Source of the DNA: Holophaga sp.
GTDB taxonomy: Bacteria; Acidobacteriota; Holophagae; Holophagales; Holophagaceae
NCBI GenBank assembly: GCA_016715205.1
Contig: JADKBC010000005.1
Span: 1 to 64,000 of the forward strand
Direction: 5' to 3'
DNA: 64,000 nt
The notes under the pieces: generated by a model
What the model was told of the DNA's origin: nothing
What the model saw: the letters and a program-made list of their open reading frames with translations, nothing else
Database searches by the model: none
Shown: piece by piece, positions 41,154 through 49,559 of the stretch
How the letters are laid out: the number at the start of each line of letters is the position of its first letter
Numbering within the stretch: the first letter of the stretch is position 1
Translations under genes and position numbers: made by a program

Positions 41154-41699
41154 ATGCGCCCTTTGTTGATCCTCCCTGCCCTTGTCCTATCCCTGGCCTG
41201 CGGTTCCGCCAAACTGAGCCACCGCGAGGCAGAATCCGATATCAAGAAGGATTACCCCGTCACCGTGGCCATCCGGGTGCCTGAAACCGGCAGTGCGGTT
41301 AAAGGCAGCCCCGAACACGCCAAACTGGTGCACATGCAGGAGGTGCTCACCAAGAACGGCTGGTTCCTGGCCACCCGCACCGAGGAAGGTGACCGGGAGC
41401 GGTTCACGTTCAAGGTATTACCCCAGGCCCCCAAGGATTTCCGAACCTCGGCCAAGGGCATCGAGATCCCTGCCGCCGAAGCCCAGTTCGTCAAAGCCAC
41501 GCGCATGGAACCCACCCGAGATGGCGCCAAAGTGACTTATCAGGTGCGGCTGGCCAGCCCCACCAGCTACTTCCCCGCCTTCCAGGCCCTCTACAACGCC
41601 AAGGTCGGCGATACCAAGGAACGCCACGCCACCTATCGCAAAGATGGCCGCTCCTGGATCCTTCAGGACACCGACGAGACGTTCAAGAAGGCGGAATGA
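41154..41699 (+). CDS. Putative lipoprotein of unknown function
   Basis: A 181-residue exported protein with lipoprotein signal MRPLLILPALVLSLACGSAK (lipobox LSLAC, Cys16). The mature part is mixed alpha/beta: DIKKDYPVTVAIRVPETG, then VLTKNGWFLATRTEEGDRER and ATYRKDGRSWILQDTDETFK. I do not recognise the family. GGAG precedes the ATG. guaA starts 40 bases after its stop, with a hairpin between them. Confidence 0.68.
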   Translation: MRPLLILPALVLSLACGSAKLSHREAESDIKKDYPVTVAIRVPETGSAVKGSPEHAKLVHMQEVLTKNGWFLATRTEEGDRERFTFKVLPQAPKDFRTSAKGIEIPAAEAQFVKATRMEPTRDGAKVTYQVRLASPTSYFPAFQALYNAKVGDTKERHATYRKDGRSWILQDTDETFKKAE

Positions 41700-41706
41700 G
41701 GCTCCG

Positions 41707-41733
41707 CTCCGGTATCCTGAATGGCTACCGGAG
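41707..41733 (+). promoter_or_regulatory. Hairpin covering the guaA ribosome binding site
   Basis: CTCCGGTA (41707-41714) pairs exactly with TACCGGAG (41726-41733) around an 11-base loop. The GGAG at 41730-41733, six bases before the guaA ATG, is inside the 3' arm. Folding would hide it from the ribosome, so translation of guaA may depend on read-through by ribosomes from the lipoprotein gene or on another signal. Confidence 0.45.
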
Positions 41734-41739
41734 CCTCCC

Positions 41740-43269
41740 ATGCACCATGAACGCATCGCCATCCTCGACTACGGCAGCCAGTACACCCGGCTCATCACTC
41801 GGCGATTGCGGGAGTTGGGCGCCTTTGGCCTAGTGTACGGCCCCAATGCCACCGCTGAAGAAATTGGCGGCGCGGATCTGAAGGGTGTGATCCTGTCCGG
41901 CGGCCCCAATTCGGTATTGGAGGCGGGCGCACCTCCCATCGACCATGGAATTTTCGACCTGGGTGTACCGGTGCTGGGCATCTGCTACGGCCAGCAGCTC
42001 ATGGCGCGGGATTTTGGCGGGCAACTCCACCGTGCCGCCAAACGCGAATATGGCAAAGCCACCATCCAGGTCAGCGATGCCGATAGCATCCTGTTTCAGG
42101 GGCTCGACCTGGATCAATCCGTATGGATGAGCCATGGCGACCATGTGGAAAAGGCACCTGAAGGCTACGTGGTCACGGCCAAAACCCCGGGTGTGCCGGT
42201 GGCAGCCATGGAGCACCGTGGCCTGCGTCGCTTTGGCATCCAGTTCCATCCCGAAGTGACCCACACCCAGCACGGCAATGCGGTGCTGCTCAATTTCCTG
42301 CATGTCTGCGGCATGAAGCTGGACTGGAACGCCGGTCATTTCATCGAACAAAAAATCGAAACCATCCGCAAACAGGTGGGTAAGGGCACCGTGGTGCTGG
42401 GCCTCTCGGGTGGGGTGGACTCCAGCGTGGCGGCCCTATTGCTGCACAAGGCCATCGGCAGCCAACTCACCTGCGTGTTCGTGGATACCGGTCTAATGCG
42501 CAAGGATGAAATGAAACAGGTGCAGGCGGCCTTTGCCCCCTTCGACTTGAATGTGAAATGGGTGGATGCCTCCAAGGAATTCCTGAGTGAATTGAAGGGC
42601 GTGAGCGACCCCGAGCAGAAGCGCAAAATCATTGGCCGGGTGTTTATCGAAACCTTTGAACAGGAAGCCAAGGCCACCAAGGCCAAATTCCTGGGCCAGG
42701 GCACCCTGTACCCGGATGTCATCGAATCCAGCGGCATCGGTGGTGCCGTGCTGGTGAAATCCCACCACAACGTGGGTGGTCTGCCCGAGCGCATGAACAT
42801 GCAGCTGGTGGAACCTCTGCGGGAGCTGTTCAAGGACGAAGTACGGCGCGCGGGGCTGGCGCTCGGCCTGCCCGAGGACATGGTCTGGCGCCACCCCTTC
42901 CCCGGCCCAGGCCTGGCAGTGCGCATTCCCGGCCCCATCACAGCGGAGCGGGTCAAAATCCTCCAGGAAGCCGATGCCATCTTCATCGAAGAACTCAAGC
43001 GCAGCGGCTGGTACAAGCTCACCAGCCAGTGTTTCGCCGTGCTGCTGCCTGTGCAGACCGTGGGTATCATGGGCGATGAACGTACCTACGAGAACATGTG
43101 CGCCCTGCGTGCCGTCACCAGTGAAGACTTCATGACCGCCGATTGGGCCCGCCTGCCCCACGAACTCCTGGAAACCTGTGCCCAGCGCATTGTGAACGAG
43201 GTCAAGGGCATCAACCGCGTGGTGTTTGATATCACCAGCAAGCCGCCGGCGACCATCGAATACGAATAG
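41740..43269 (+). CDS. guaA: GMP synthase (glutamine-hydrolysing)
   Basis: Converts XMP to GMP using glutamine and ATP. The 509-residue protein starts MHHERIAILDYGSQYTRLIT. The class I amidotransferase domain has the nucleophile in GICYGQQLMA and the His-Glu pair in GIQFHPEVTHT. The ATP pyrophosphatase domain has VLGLSGGVDSSVAALLLHKA. The C-terminal dimerisation domain ends INRVVFDITSKPPATIEYE. Length and motifs are standard. Confidence 0.96.
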   Translation: MHHERIAILDYGSQYTRLITRRLRELGAFGLVYGPNATAEEIGGADLKGVILSGGPNSVLEAGAPPIDHGIFDLGVPVLGICYGQQLMARDFGGQLHRAAKREYGKATIQVSDADSILFQGLDLDQSVWMSHGDHVEKAPEGYVVTAKTPGVPVAAMEHRGLRRFGIQFHPEVTHTQHGNAVLLNFLHVCGMKLDWNAGHFIEQKIETIRKQVGKGTVVLGLSGGVDSSVAALLLHKAIGSQLTCVFVDTGLMRKDEMKQVQAAFAPFDLNVKWVDASKEFLSELKGVSDPEQKRKIIGRVFIETFEQEAKATKAKFLGQGTLYPDVIESSGIGGAVLVKSHHNVGGLPERMNMQLVEPLRELFKDEVRRAGLALGLPEDMVWRHPFPGPGLAVRIPGPITAERVKILQEADAIFIEELKRSGWYKLTSQCFAVLLPVQTVGIMGDERTYENMCALRAVTSEDFMTADWARLPHELLETCAQRIVNEVKGINRVVFDITSKPPATIEYE

Positions 43270-43272
43270 CGA

Positions 43273-44442
43273 ATGAATCCATGGAAGGGCCTCAAAGGCC
43301 TCCCTCGCGGCATCTGGATGCTTTCCCTCAGCACCCTGGTGAACCGTTTGGGAACCATGGTGATGTTCTTCCTCACCCTGTACCTTGTGCAGGGGCGAGG
43401 CTGGCGACCGGAGGAGGCCGCAACGGCCATGGCACTGTATGGCCTGGGCGCATTGGCGGCAAGCCCCATTTCAGGACGGTTGGCGGATCGCTTGGGACAT
43501 CGCCGGATACTGGCATGGAGCCTTTTTACCTCAGCCTTAGCGATCCTTGTCATTCCATACCTTCACGCCCGGATCGTGCTTTTCCCGCTGATCGCGCTAT
43601 GGTCTGCCCTCAATCAGGCCTTTTGGCCCGCCTCCATGGCGCTCATCACGGACATGGCCACCCCCGAGCAACGGAAACAGGCCTTTGTCCTGCACCGGCT
43701 TGCATCGAACCTGGGCATCGCCATCGGACCCGCCGTGGGAGGGATCATTGCTCACTATTCTTTTACAGCGCTGTTCTGGATCGATGGCATCACCACCTTA
43801 CTGGGGTTGATCGTGCTCCTGGTCTGGGTGCCTGCCACGATCCGGGAAACCCATGAGGGTACCGCCAGTCTGAGCGGATGGCGGGATACGCGCTTGCTGC
43901 TGTTCCTCCTCGCCACGGTGCCCGCCATCCTGGTGTTCACCCAGATCCATGGCGCTTTGCCTCTTTGGGTTAGCCGCGATCTTGGGCACGGCACGCGGCT
44001 GTTCGGCCTAGTTTTTACCTTGAATACAGGGCTTATTCTGCTGCTGGAAGTCGCGCTCAACACGCGATTGGCTGCCTGGACCCACGGCCATCAACTAGGC
44101 CTGGGGGCCATGCTCATCGCGCTTGGATTTGGCCTTACCGGTTTTGCCAAACCTTATTCCATCCTGGTTATGAGCGTTGTCTTCTGGAGCTTGGGCGAAA
44201 TGATTTTTCTCCCTGCCTCCAGTGATGCGGTGGCGGCCATGGCTCCTCGTGACCGCCGTGGCGAATACATGGGGCTGTATTCCATGACCTGGACGGTGGC
44301 CTTGAGCCTTGGCCCTTGGCTTGGGCTGCTGACGTACGCCAAGCTCGGCCCCCAAATCCTGTGGGCCGCGTGCGGTGCCGTGGCGCTGATCAGCAGCCTG
44401 ACCCTGCATCGGTTCAAGGCTCACGGCGGGAATGCAACCTGA
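43273..44442 (+). CDS. Major facilitator superfamily transporter
   Basis: A 389-residue protein with about twelve hydrophobic segments. The MFS loop 2-3 signature is GRLADRLGHRRILAWS, and SNLGIAIGPAVGGIIAHYSF matches the helix 5 region of drug/H+ antiporter-like members. A short WRDTRLLLFL linker starts the second half. It begins three bases after guaA and is probably co-transcribed. The substrate cannot be inferred; efflux is likelier than uptake from the family pattern. Confidence 0.85.
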   Translation: MNPWKGLKGLPRGIWMLSLSTLVNRLGTMVMFFLTLYLVQGRGWRPEEAATAMALYGLGALAASPISGRLADRLGHRRILAWSLFTSALAILVIPYLHARIVLFPLIALWSALNQAFWPASMALITDMATPEQRKQAFVLHRLASNLGIAIGPAVGGIIAHYSFTALFWIDGITTLLGLIVLLVWVPATIRETHEGTASLSGWRDTRLLLFLLATVPAILVFTQIHGALPLWVSRDLGHGTRLFGLVFTLNTGLILLLEVALNTRLAAWTHGHQLGLGAMLIALGFGLTGFAKPYSILVMSVVFWSLGEMIFLPASSDAVAAMAPRDRRGEYMGLYSMTWTVALSLGPWLGLLTYAKLGPQILWAACGAVALISSLTLHRFKAHGGNAT

Positions 44443-44481
44443 AGGCTGGACGCCCTGGCTTCAGGATGTTCGACTGAGAAC

Positions 44482-44928
44482 ATGGCCAAACGCATCGAAC
44501 GTGTTCAGAAATCAGTCAAAGAGATCCTGGAGGACCTTCTCACGGGCCACCGCGAGGCGGCCTTCAGCGGCCCTGCTTCCGCACTTAAATACCTGAATCG
44601 CACCCTGGAAGGCCAGCAAAGCCTGCCCAACGGCGTGAAAGCTGTGGCCTTTGATCTCATGGCCGAGGCCAAGGCACAGTTGGAGGATTGGGAAGGTGTT
44701 GAGGCGGCCCTTCAGGGTTTTCTTGCCAATCTCCCAGCCCTGGAGGAAGCCCTCGGGCATCAATTTCGCGCAACGCTGGAATCCACCACAGCCCTTGAAC
44801 GCGGCGTCCAGGCCCGCAGCGAACAGGGTGACTTTCACGGTGCCCTGGAACTCTGCGAACAGGCCATGGCACTGGAGCTAGGTGCTCACTGGCAGGCCAA
44901 GCGCGATAGCCTGGATTGGGCGCGGTAA
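44482..44928 (+). CDS. Helical protein of unknown function
   Basis: A 148-residue, almost entirely alpha-helical protein with no cysteines, signal peptide or membrane segment. AVAFDLMAEAKAQLEDWEGV and SEQGDFHGALELCEQAMALE look like two TPR-type helix pairs. ACTGAGAAC lies just before the ATG. No family is recognised. It ends directly against the convergent PilZ gene without overlap. Confidence 0.62.
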   Translation: MAKRIERVQKSVKEILEDLLTGHREAAFSGPASALKYLNRTLEGQQSLPNGVKAVAFDLMAEAKAQLEDWEGVEAALQGFLANLPALEEALGHQFRATLESTTALERGVQARSEQGDFHGALELCEQAMALELGAHWQAKRDSLDWAR

Positions 44929-46032
44929 TTACTCTCCGTCGCCGAAGTGTCGACGGATCATGCCCTGCACCAACCGCAGGAAGAAGGTGCCGGGGTTAGG
45001 ACTCAGCACGAAGGTGGCGGCGGCCTTGATCTCTCGGCCAAACTGCGCCAAGTCAGCATTCTCCAGACCTGCACCTAATAGCAGAATCGGAAAGCCCTCG
45101 CCCAGGCCTTCGGCCAGTGATTTCAGCCTGCGCTTGTCATCCAGGCTCAGGCCGGGCGCATGGAGCATCACCAGGGTCTTGTTCCGCACGAGGCTCTTCA
45201 TGCCTTGGATGGTGGGATCGACGCGCGTGAAGGTGAGTTCGCCAAGCATAGTGCGAAGCCGATCTTCCAGCAGCCCTGCCCCGGAAACCAGCACCAATCC
45301 TTTGATCTCGGGGGCCCCGGCACTGGCGGCGGCACCGCCGAGAAAATCCTGGCAGTTTTCCTTGGTGATCACCCGCTCGCGGAATTCCTCGCGCTTTCGG
45401 AACACCCACCGGGAAAGGTTGGCCAGCAAGTCCCCTTCGAGTGGGGGTCGGAATTCAACGCCAACGCTGCGCCCTTGCACATAGCGCACCTTGGCTTTCT
45501 GGTTGATGTGAATGTCGGCATCGATGGTGAGGGTCACCATGATGGTGTCTTCCACCAGGATTTCCAGATCCTCGAATTCCGCCATTGCCTGGAAGCGGAT
45601 CCCCGTGGTACTTGCATTCACCACGTGGCCGCTGAGGATTTCATACTTCCGGGTGCTGAAGGTGACCGGCACCCGCCCCACCCGTTCAACGCGGTAGGCA
45701 CCGCGATAGTCCTCATCCAGCAACACTTCGGGAATGGCCAGTTTCAGAGAGGGACGGCCATTCACCCGCCCCACGCCAATGAGATCCGTGGCCCCTTCCA
45801 GAAAGGTGAATCCGTAGGGAAAGCGCATGAGGAGCTGGGAGGAGCGCAACCCGGCGATGGCATCCTCCCGGCCGATGCTGGCCACCACGTGCACGGCATC
45901 CTGATCCAGGCGCAGAAAACTGGATTCATTGCGCACGTAAGGGGTCAAGAGAATCAGCAATTCACCACGTTCGCAAGCTCGCTGCAGTGCCTCGCGCACG
46001 GCGTCGATGTTGCGAATGCTCTGCTGGCCCAT
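44929..46032 (-). CDS. PilZ-domain protein with receiver-like C-terminus
   Basis: A 367-residue cytoplasmic protein predicted to bind c-di-GMP. The N-terminal part (about 1-110) is YcgR-like. The PilZ domain follows, with the RxxxR motif as RGAYR and the second motif NASTTG (N-x-S-x-x-G), ending VGVEFRPPL. Residues about 245-367 have receiver-like alternation of strands and helices (IKGLVLVSGAGLLEDRLRTM, then KTLVMLHAPGLSLDDKRR), but no clear phospho-acceptor pair. The start is MGQQSIRNI, with GAGGG seven bases upstream; an ATG 36 bases earlier lacks a ribosome binding site. Confidence 0.82.
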   Translation of the reverse strand: MGQQSIRNIDAVREALQRACERGELLILLTPYVRNESSFLRLDQDAVHVVASIGREDAIAGLRSSQLLMRFPYGFTFLEGATDLIGVGRVNGRPSLKLAIPEVLLDEDYRGAYRVERVGRVPVTFSTRKYEILSGHVVNASTTGIRFQAMAEFEDLEILVEDTIMVTLTIDADIHINQKAKVRYVQGRSVGVEFRPPLEGDLLANLSRWVFRKREEFRERVITKENCQDFLGGAAASAGAPEIKGLVLVSGAGLLEDRLRTMLGELTFTRVDPTIQGMKSLVRNKTLVMLHAPGLSLDDKRRLKSLAEGLGEGFPILLLGAGLENADLAQFGREIKAAATFVLSPNPGTFFLRLVQGMIRRHFGDGE

Positions 46033-46085
46033 GCTCAACCCTCGCCGGTGGGGAAAAACTGACATCATTCGGTGTTCGTGAGGAC

Positions 46086-46114
46086 AGTCTACCCTTCGCC
46101 GAGATTTTTTTCAG
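46086..46114 (-). promoter_or_regulatory. Putative promoter of the PilZ gene
   Basis: On the minus strand CTGAAA (46114-46109, four matches to TTGACA) and TAGACT (46091-46086) are separated by 17 bases. The -10 lies 54 bases before the chosen start. The region is between the PilZ gene and the end of hutC, so the promoter would lie downstream of the hut unit. Confidence 0.45.
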
Positions 46115-46115
46115 A

Positions 46116-46862
46116 TCAACCCACGCCGGGCGAACCCCCTGGCTTGAAGCGGGTGCCCAGGCGGTACCTGTTGCCCGGATGGGTGCAGCGCACGTAGGTG
46201 ACCACGTCCGCCCCGCGCCAGGTGCGGCGGGTCAGCACCAGACAGGGATCTCCAGGCTTCAAACCAAGCCTGGCCGCGGTCTCCGCCGAGGCGCAGGAAG
46301 CCTCCACCACATGCTCGACCTCATCGAGCGGAACGGAATTCAGCAAATATTCGCCAGGCTGGACGGCCCCAAAGGTCTGCTGGAGAAATCCTGGCGCCGC
46401 GGCTGGATGCACGTAGCGATCTTCCAGTTGGATCGGCACACCATCTTCCAGGTGCAGGCAGACCAAATGGAAAACCCATTCTCCCGACCGCAAACCCAGC
46501 AGGGATGCGATTTCCGGGGAGGCGGTTTCACCCGTCTGCAGGAGCACTTCCGATTGATGACGATGCCCCCGCGATCGGATCTCCTCCGCGATGCTGGTCA
46601 CCTGGAGCAGGCTGGATTCGGCCTTGCCCCCGGCCACAAACGTGCCGACCCCAGGAATTCGTTGCAGGAGGCCTTCGGCTGCCAACTCCCGCAGGGCACG
46701 GTGGGCGGTCATGCGAGAAACCCCCAGTTCGGCCACCAGTTCATGCTCGCTGGTTACGCGATCGCCCACCTTCCACGCGCCGGATTGCACCTGCTGGCGG
46801 ATGTGTTCCTTCACCGCCTGATACAGCGCCGTGGAGGCGTTCGCCTTGAAATTCCTAGTCAT
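46116..46862 (-). CDS. hutC: GntR/HutC-family transcriptional repressor of histidine use
   Basis: A 248-residue regulator. The N-terminal GntR winged helix spans STALYQAVKEHIRQQVQSGA, DRVTSEHELVAELGVSRMT and AHRALRELAAEGLLQRIPGV. The C-terminal UTRA-type effector domain includes the ASPEIASLLGLRSGEWVFHL core, VCLHLEDGVPIQLEDRYVHP and LVLTRRTWRGADVVTYVRC. In known systems HutC binds urocanate and releases its operator. The gene is last in the hutU-fhs-hutG-hutC unit and overlaps hutG by eight bases. A matching operator is present upstream of hutU at 51297-51310, supporting autoregulation of the whole unit. Confidence 0.92.
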   Translation of the reverse strand: MTRNFKANASTALYQAVKEHIRQQVQSGAWKVGDRVTSEHELVAELGVSRMTAHRALRELAAEGLLQRIPGVGTFVAGGKAESSLLQVTSIAEEIRSRGHRHQSEVLLQTGETASPEIASLLGLRSGEWVFHLVCLHLEDGVPIQLEDRYVHPAAAPGFLQQTFGAVQPGEYLLNSVPLDEVEHVVEASCASAETAARLGLKPGDPCLVLTRRTWRGADVVTYVRCTHPGNRYRLGTRFKPGGSPGVG

Positions 46863-47823
46863 GGTGGATCGCTCCCAGCCGCGTGGCCACCCGGCCCACC
46901 AGGCGGGCCGCGACCCGCGCCGTGCGGTGATCCTCATCCAGGCTCGGGTTCAGTTCCGCCACGTCCACCAACCGCACCTTCCCGCTCTGACAGGCGAGAT
47001 CCAGAACCTTTTCCAGAACTTCCAGTTCCACACCCCGGGCCGAGGGGGCGCTCACGCCGGGTGCATCGGAAGCCGGCAACACATCCAAGCAGATGGTGAG
47101 ATAGAGGTGATCCACCTTGGACAGGAAATCGGCGAGGAATTGCTGGGTGTCTGCCAGGTCCCCAAAGCCCATGGCTTCGTCAAGGCGCCAGGTTACCCCA
47201 AGGGCTCTGGCCGCCTGGAACAGGGCCTCCGTGTTGGCGAAGGCGCTGATGCCCAGCACTGCGTAATGAAACGGCCAGCCGCGAACTTCGCAGGCCTGGG
47301 CGATTTGCCGGAAGGGCGTGCCGGAGGTTCCCTGCTCCGCGGCGCGCAGATCAAAGTGGGCATCCAGATTCAGAATGCCGATGCGGGGCTGCTGGTCCAT
47401 GCCGGCCAGGTGCTTGGCCAGCCCAAGAAAGCTACCCAGCGCAATCTCATGGCCACCGCCCAGGCCAAGGGGCACCAATCCCTGTTTCAACAGGCTGGCC
47501 ACGTGCTCGGCGAAGGTGCGTTGCCCTTCCTCCAGGTCATTGCCTACCACCCGGATCGTACCAGCTTCGAAGAGTTGCATTCCGGGACGCGCTGGGAGGT
47601 TGGACAACTGTTTGCGCAGTTCCAGCGGGCCTTCGGCGGCACCTGCACGCCCCTGGTTGCGCCGCACTCCCGCATCCGAGGCAAACCCAAGGATCGCCAT
47701 ACCGCCCGTGGCCTCGGGCGTCACCGGGCGCACCACTTGGTGCCATCGCAGGGCCTGGTCGCCCTCCACGGCATCCACGCGCCCCTGCCAAGCCGCCAAT
47801 GAAGATTCCACGGAAACCGTCAT
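46855..47823 (-). CDS. hutG: Formimidoylglutamase (arginase family)
   Basis: Hydrolyses N-formimidoyl-glutamate to glutamate and formamide, the last step of the short hut route. The 322-residue ureohydrolase has LGLGGGHEIALGS and NLDAHFDLR, both metal-binding. TICLDVLPASDAPGVSAP follows, where most relatives have an S-x-D-x-D type motif; here the first Asp position is Cys (codon TGC). GRAGAAEGPLELRKQL is the usual N-terminal segment. Position between fhs and hutC in the hut cluster supports the function. An agmatinase or arginase role is much less likely in this context. Confidence 0.88.
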   Translation of the reverse strand: MTVSVESSLAAWQGRVDAVEGDQALRWHQVVRPVTPEATGGMAILGFASDAGVRRNQGRAGAAEGPLELRKQLSNLPARPGMQLFEAGTIRVVGNDLEEGQRTFAEHVASLLKQGLVPLGLGGGHEIALGSFLGLAKHLAGMDQQPRIGILNLDAHFDLRAAEQGTSGTPFRQIAQACEVRGWPFHYAVLGISAFANTEALFQAARALGVTWRLDEAMGFGDLADTQQFLADFLSKVDHLYLTICLDVLPASDAPGVSAPSARGVELEVLEKVLDLACQSGKVRLVDVAELNPSLDEDHRTARVAARLVGRVATRLGAIHHD

Positions 47824-47832
47824 CCGTTGATC

Positions 47833-49524
47833 TCAGCTCAAGCCCGTGATGTTGCCGAAATCATCAATGTCGATGGTTTCAGCGGCCGGAACCTTGGGCA
47901 GGCCCGGCATGGTCATGATGTCGCCGGTGAGCACCACCACGAAGCCCGCACCTGCGGACACATTTATATCCCGGATGGGCAGGTCGAAATGCTCTGGCCG
48001 CCCCCGAAGTGCAGGGTCCGTGGAGAAGGAATACTGGGTTTTGGCGATACAGACCGGCAAGTGGCCATAGCCCGCTTCCTCCAGCGCCTTGAATTTGGCG
48101 AGCACCTTCGGTTTGGCGGAAATCTGCTCCGCGCCGTAGATCTTTTGGGCCACGGCCCGGACCTTCTCCCAGAGTGATTGTTCATTCTGGTAGGTGAACT
48201 GCATGGTTGACGTTTCGTTTTGGGTCAGCGCGAGCACGGCCTCGGCCAGCGCCAATGCCCCCTGCCCGCCTTCGGCCCAATGGGTGGCAGGGATGGCCTT
48301 TACATCCACTTGGGCACAGGCCCGCTCAATGACGGCCATTTCTTCAGAGGTATCGCTGCTGAAGGCATTGATGGCCACCACCACGGGCAATCCCCAACCC
48401 TTGATGTTCTCCAGGTGTTTCAAAAGATTGGGCAGCCCTTTTTCCACAGCTTCCGCATTGGGCACTGCCAGTGAATCCTTGCCCAGCCCCCCATGCATTT
48501 TCAGCGCACGCACCGTGGCCACCAGCACCACGACGTTGGGGGCCAACCCCGCCTGACGGCATTTGATATCGATGAATTTTTCGGCTCCCAGATCGGCCCC
48601 GAAGCCCGCTTCGGTGATGGTGAATTCGCTCAGCCCCATGGCGAGTTTGGTGGCGATCAGGCTGTTGCAGCCATGAGCGATGTTGGCAAAGGGGCCGCCA
48701 TGCACAAAGGCAGGGGTGTGTTCCAGCGTCTGCACCAGGTTGGGTTTCAGGGCGTCCTTGAGAAGAGCCGCCATGGCGCCATGGACCTTCAGTTGCGCTG
48801 CGGTGACGGGTTGCTTGTCATAGGTGTAGGCGACGATCACCTTGCCCAAGCGCTGTTTCAGCTCGTTCAAGGATTCCGATAGACAAAGGATGGCCATGAC
48901 CTCGGAGGCCACCGTGATATCAAACCCGCTCTCACGGGGTTGCCCGTTGGCCGTACCGCCCAGGCCCACCAGGATCTGCCGGAGGGCCCGGTCATTCATG
49001 TCCACCACCCGCTTCCAAACCACGCGGGTGGGGTCGATGTGCAGGGCGTTGCCGTGCTTGATGTGGTTATCGAGCATGGCGGAGAGCAGGTTGTGGGCTA
49101 CGCCGATGGCGTGGAAGTCGCCCGTGAAATGGAGGTTGATGTCCTCCATGGGCACCACCTGGGCATAACCGCCGCCCGCCGCGCCACCCTTCATGCCGAA
49201 GCAGGGCCCGAGGGATGGTTCGCGCACACACACGCTGGTCCGTTTGCCCAGGCGATTCAGGGCATCTGCCAAACCAATGGTGGTGGTGGTCTTGCCTTCA
49301 CCCGCAGGCGTGGGGGAAATGGCCGTCACCAGCACCAGTTTGCCGGGGGACTGCGCCTTGACCCGCCTGTAGCAGTCCAGGGAAATCTTCGCCTTGGTCC
49401 AGCCAAAAGGCTCGATTTCCGACTGGGGAATCTGGAGCTTGGCTGCGATCTCGGTGATGGGCAGCAGTTCGGCAGCGCGGGCGATCTCAATATCCGAAGG
49501 CACCGGCAGTTGAGGCGTGAGCAT
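47833..49524 (-). CDS. fhs: Formate-tetrahydrofolate ligase
   Basis: Makes 10-formyl-tetrahydrofolate from formate, THF and ATP. The 563-residue protein carries TPAGEGKTTTTIGLADALNR (ATP site), REPSLGPCFGMKGGAAGGGY, PMEDINLHFTGDFHAIG, EAGFGADLGAEKFIDIKCR and the C-terminal GDIMTMPGLPKVPAAETIDI. All are classic Fhs segments and the length is normal. It sits between hutU and hutG with gaps of 35 and 9 bases, so it is probably expressed with histidine degradation. It could capture one-carbon units if formamide is hydrolysed to formate elsewhere; no formamidase gene is visible here. Confidence 0.95.
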   Translation of the reverse strand: MLTPQLPVPSDIEIARAAELLPITEIAAKLQIPQSEIEPFGWTKAKISLDCYRRVKAQSPGKLVLVTAISPTPAGEGKTTTTIGLADALNRLGKRTSVCVREPSLGPCFGMKGGAAGGGYAQVVPMEDINLHFTGDFHAIGVAHNLLSAMLDNHIKHGNALHIDPTRVVWKRVVDMNDRALRQILVGLGGTANGQPRESGFDITVASEVMAILCLSESLNELKQRLGKVIVAYTYDKQPVTAAQLKVHGAMAALLKDALKPNLVQTLEHTPAFVHGGPFANIAHGCNSLIATKLAMGLSEFTITEAGFGADLGAEKFIDIKCRQAGLAPNVVVLVATVRALKMHGGLGKDSLAVPNAEAVEKGLPNLLKHLENIKGWGLPVVVAINAFSSDTSEEMAVIERACAQVDVKAIPATHWAEGGQGALALAEAVLALTQNETSTMQFTYQNEQSLWEKVRAVAQKIYGAEQISAKPKVLAKFKALEEAGYGHLPVCIAKTQYSFSTDPALRGRPEHFDLPIRDINVSAGAGFVVVLTGDIMTMPGLPKVPAAETIDIDDFGNITGLS

Positions 49525-49559
49525 GGCGGAATCCTCAATGACTCTTGGCTTGGAAAGAA

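Noticed and set aside
41700..41740. Purine riboswitch before guaA
   Set aside because: Only a simple 8-bp hairpin is present. There is no three-way junction and no conserved purine-aptamer core in the 40-base gap.
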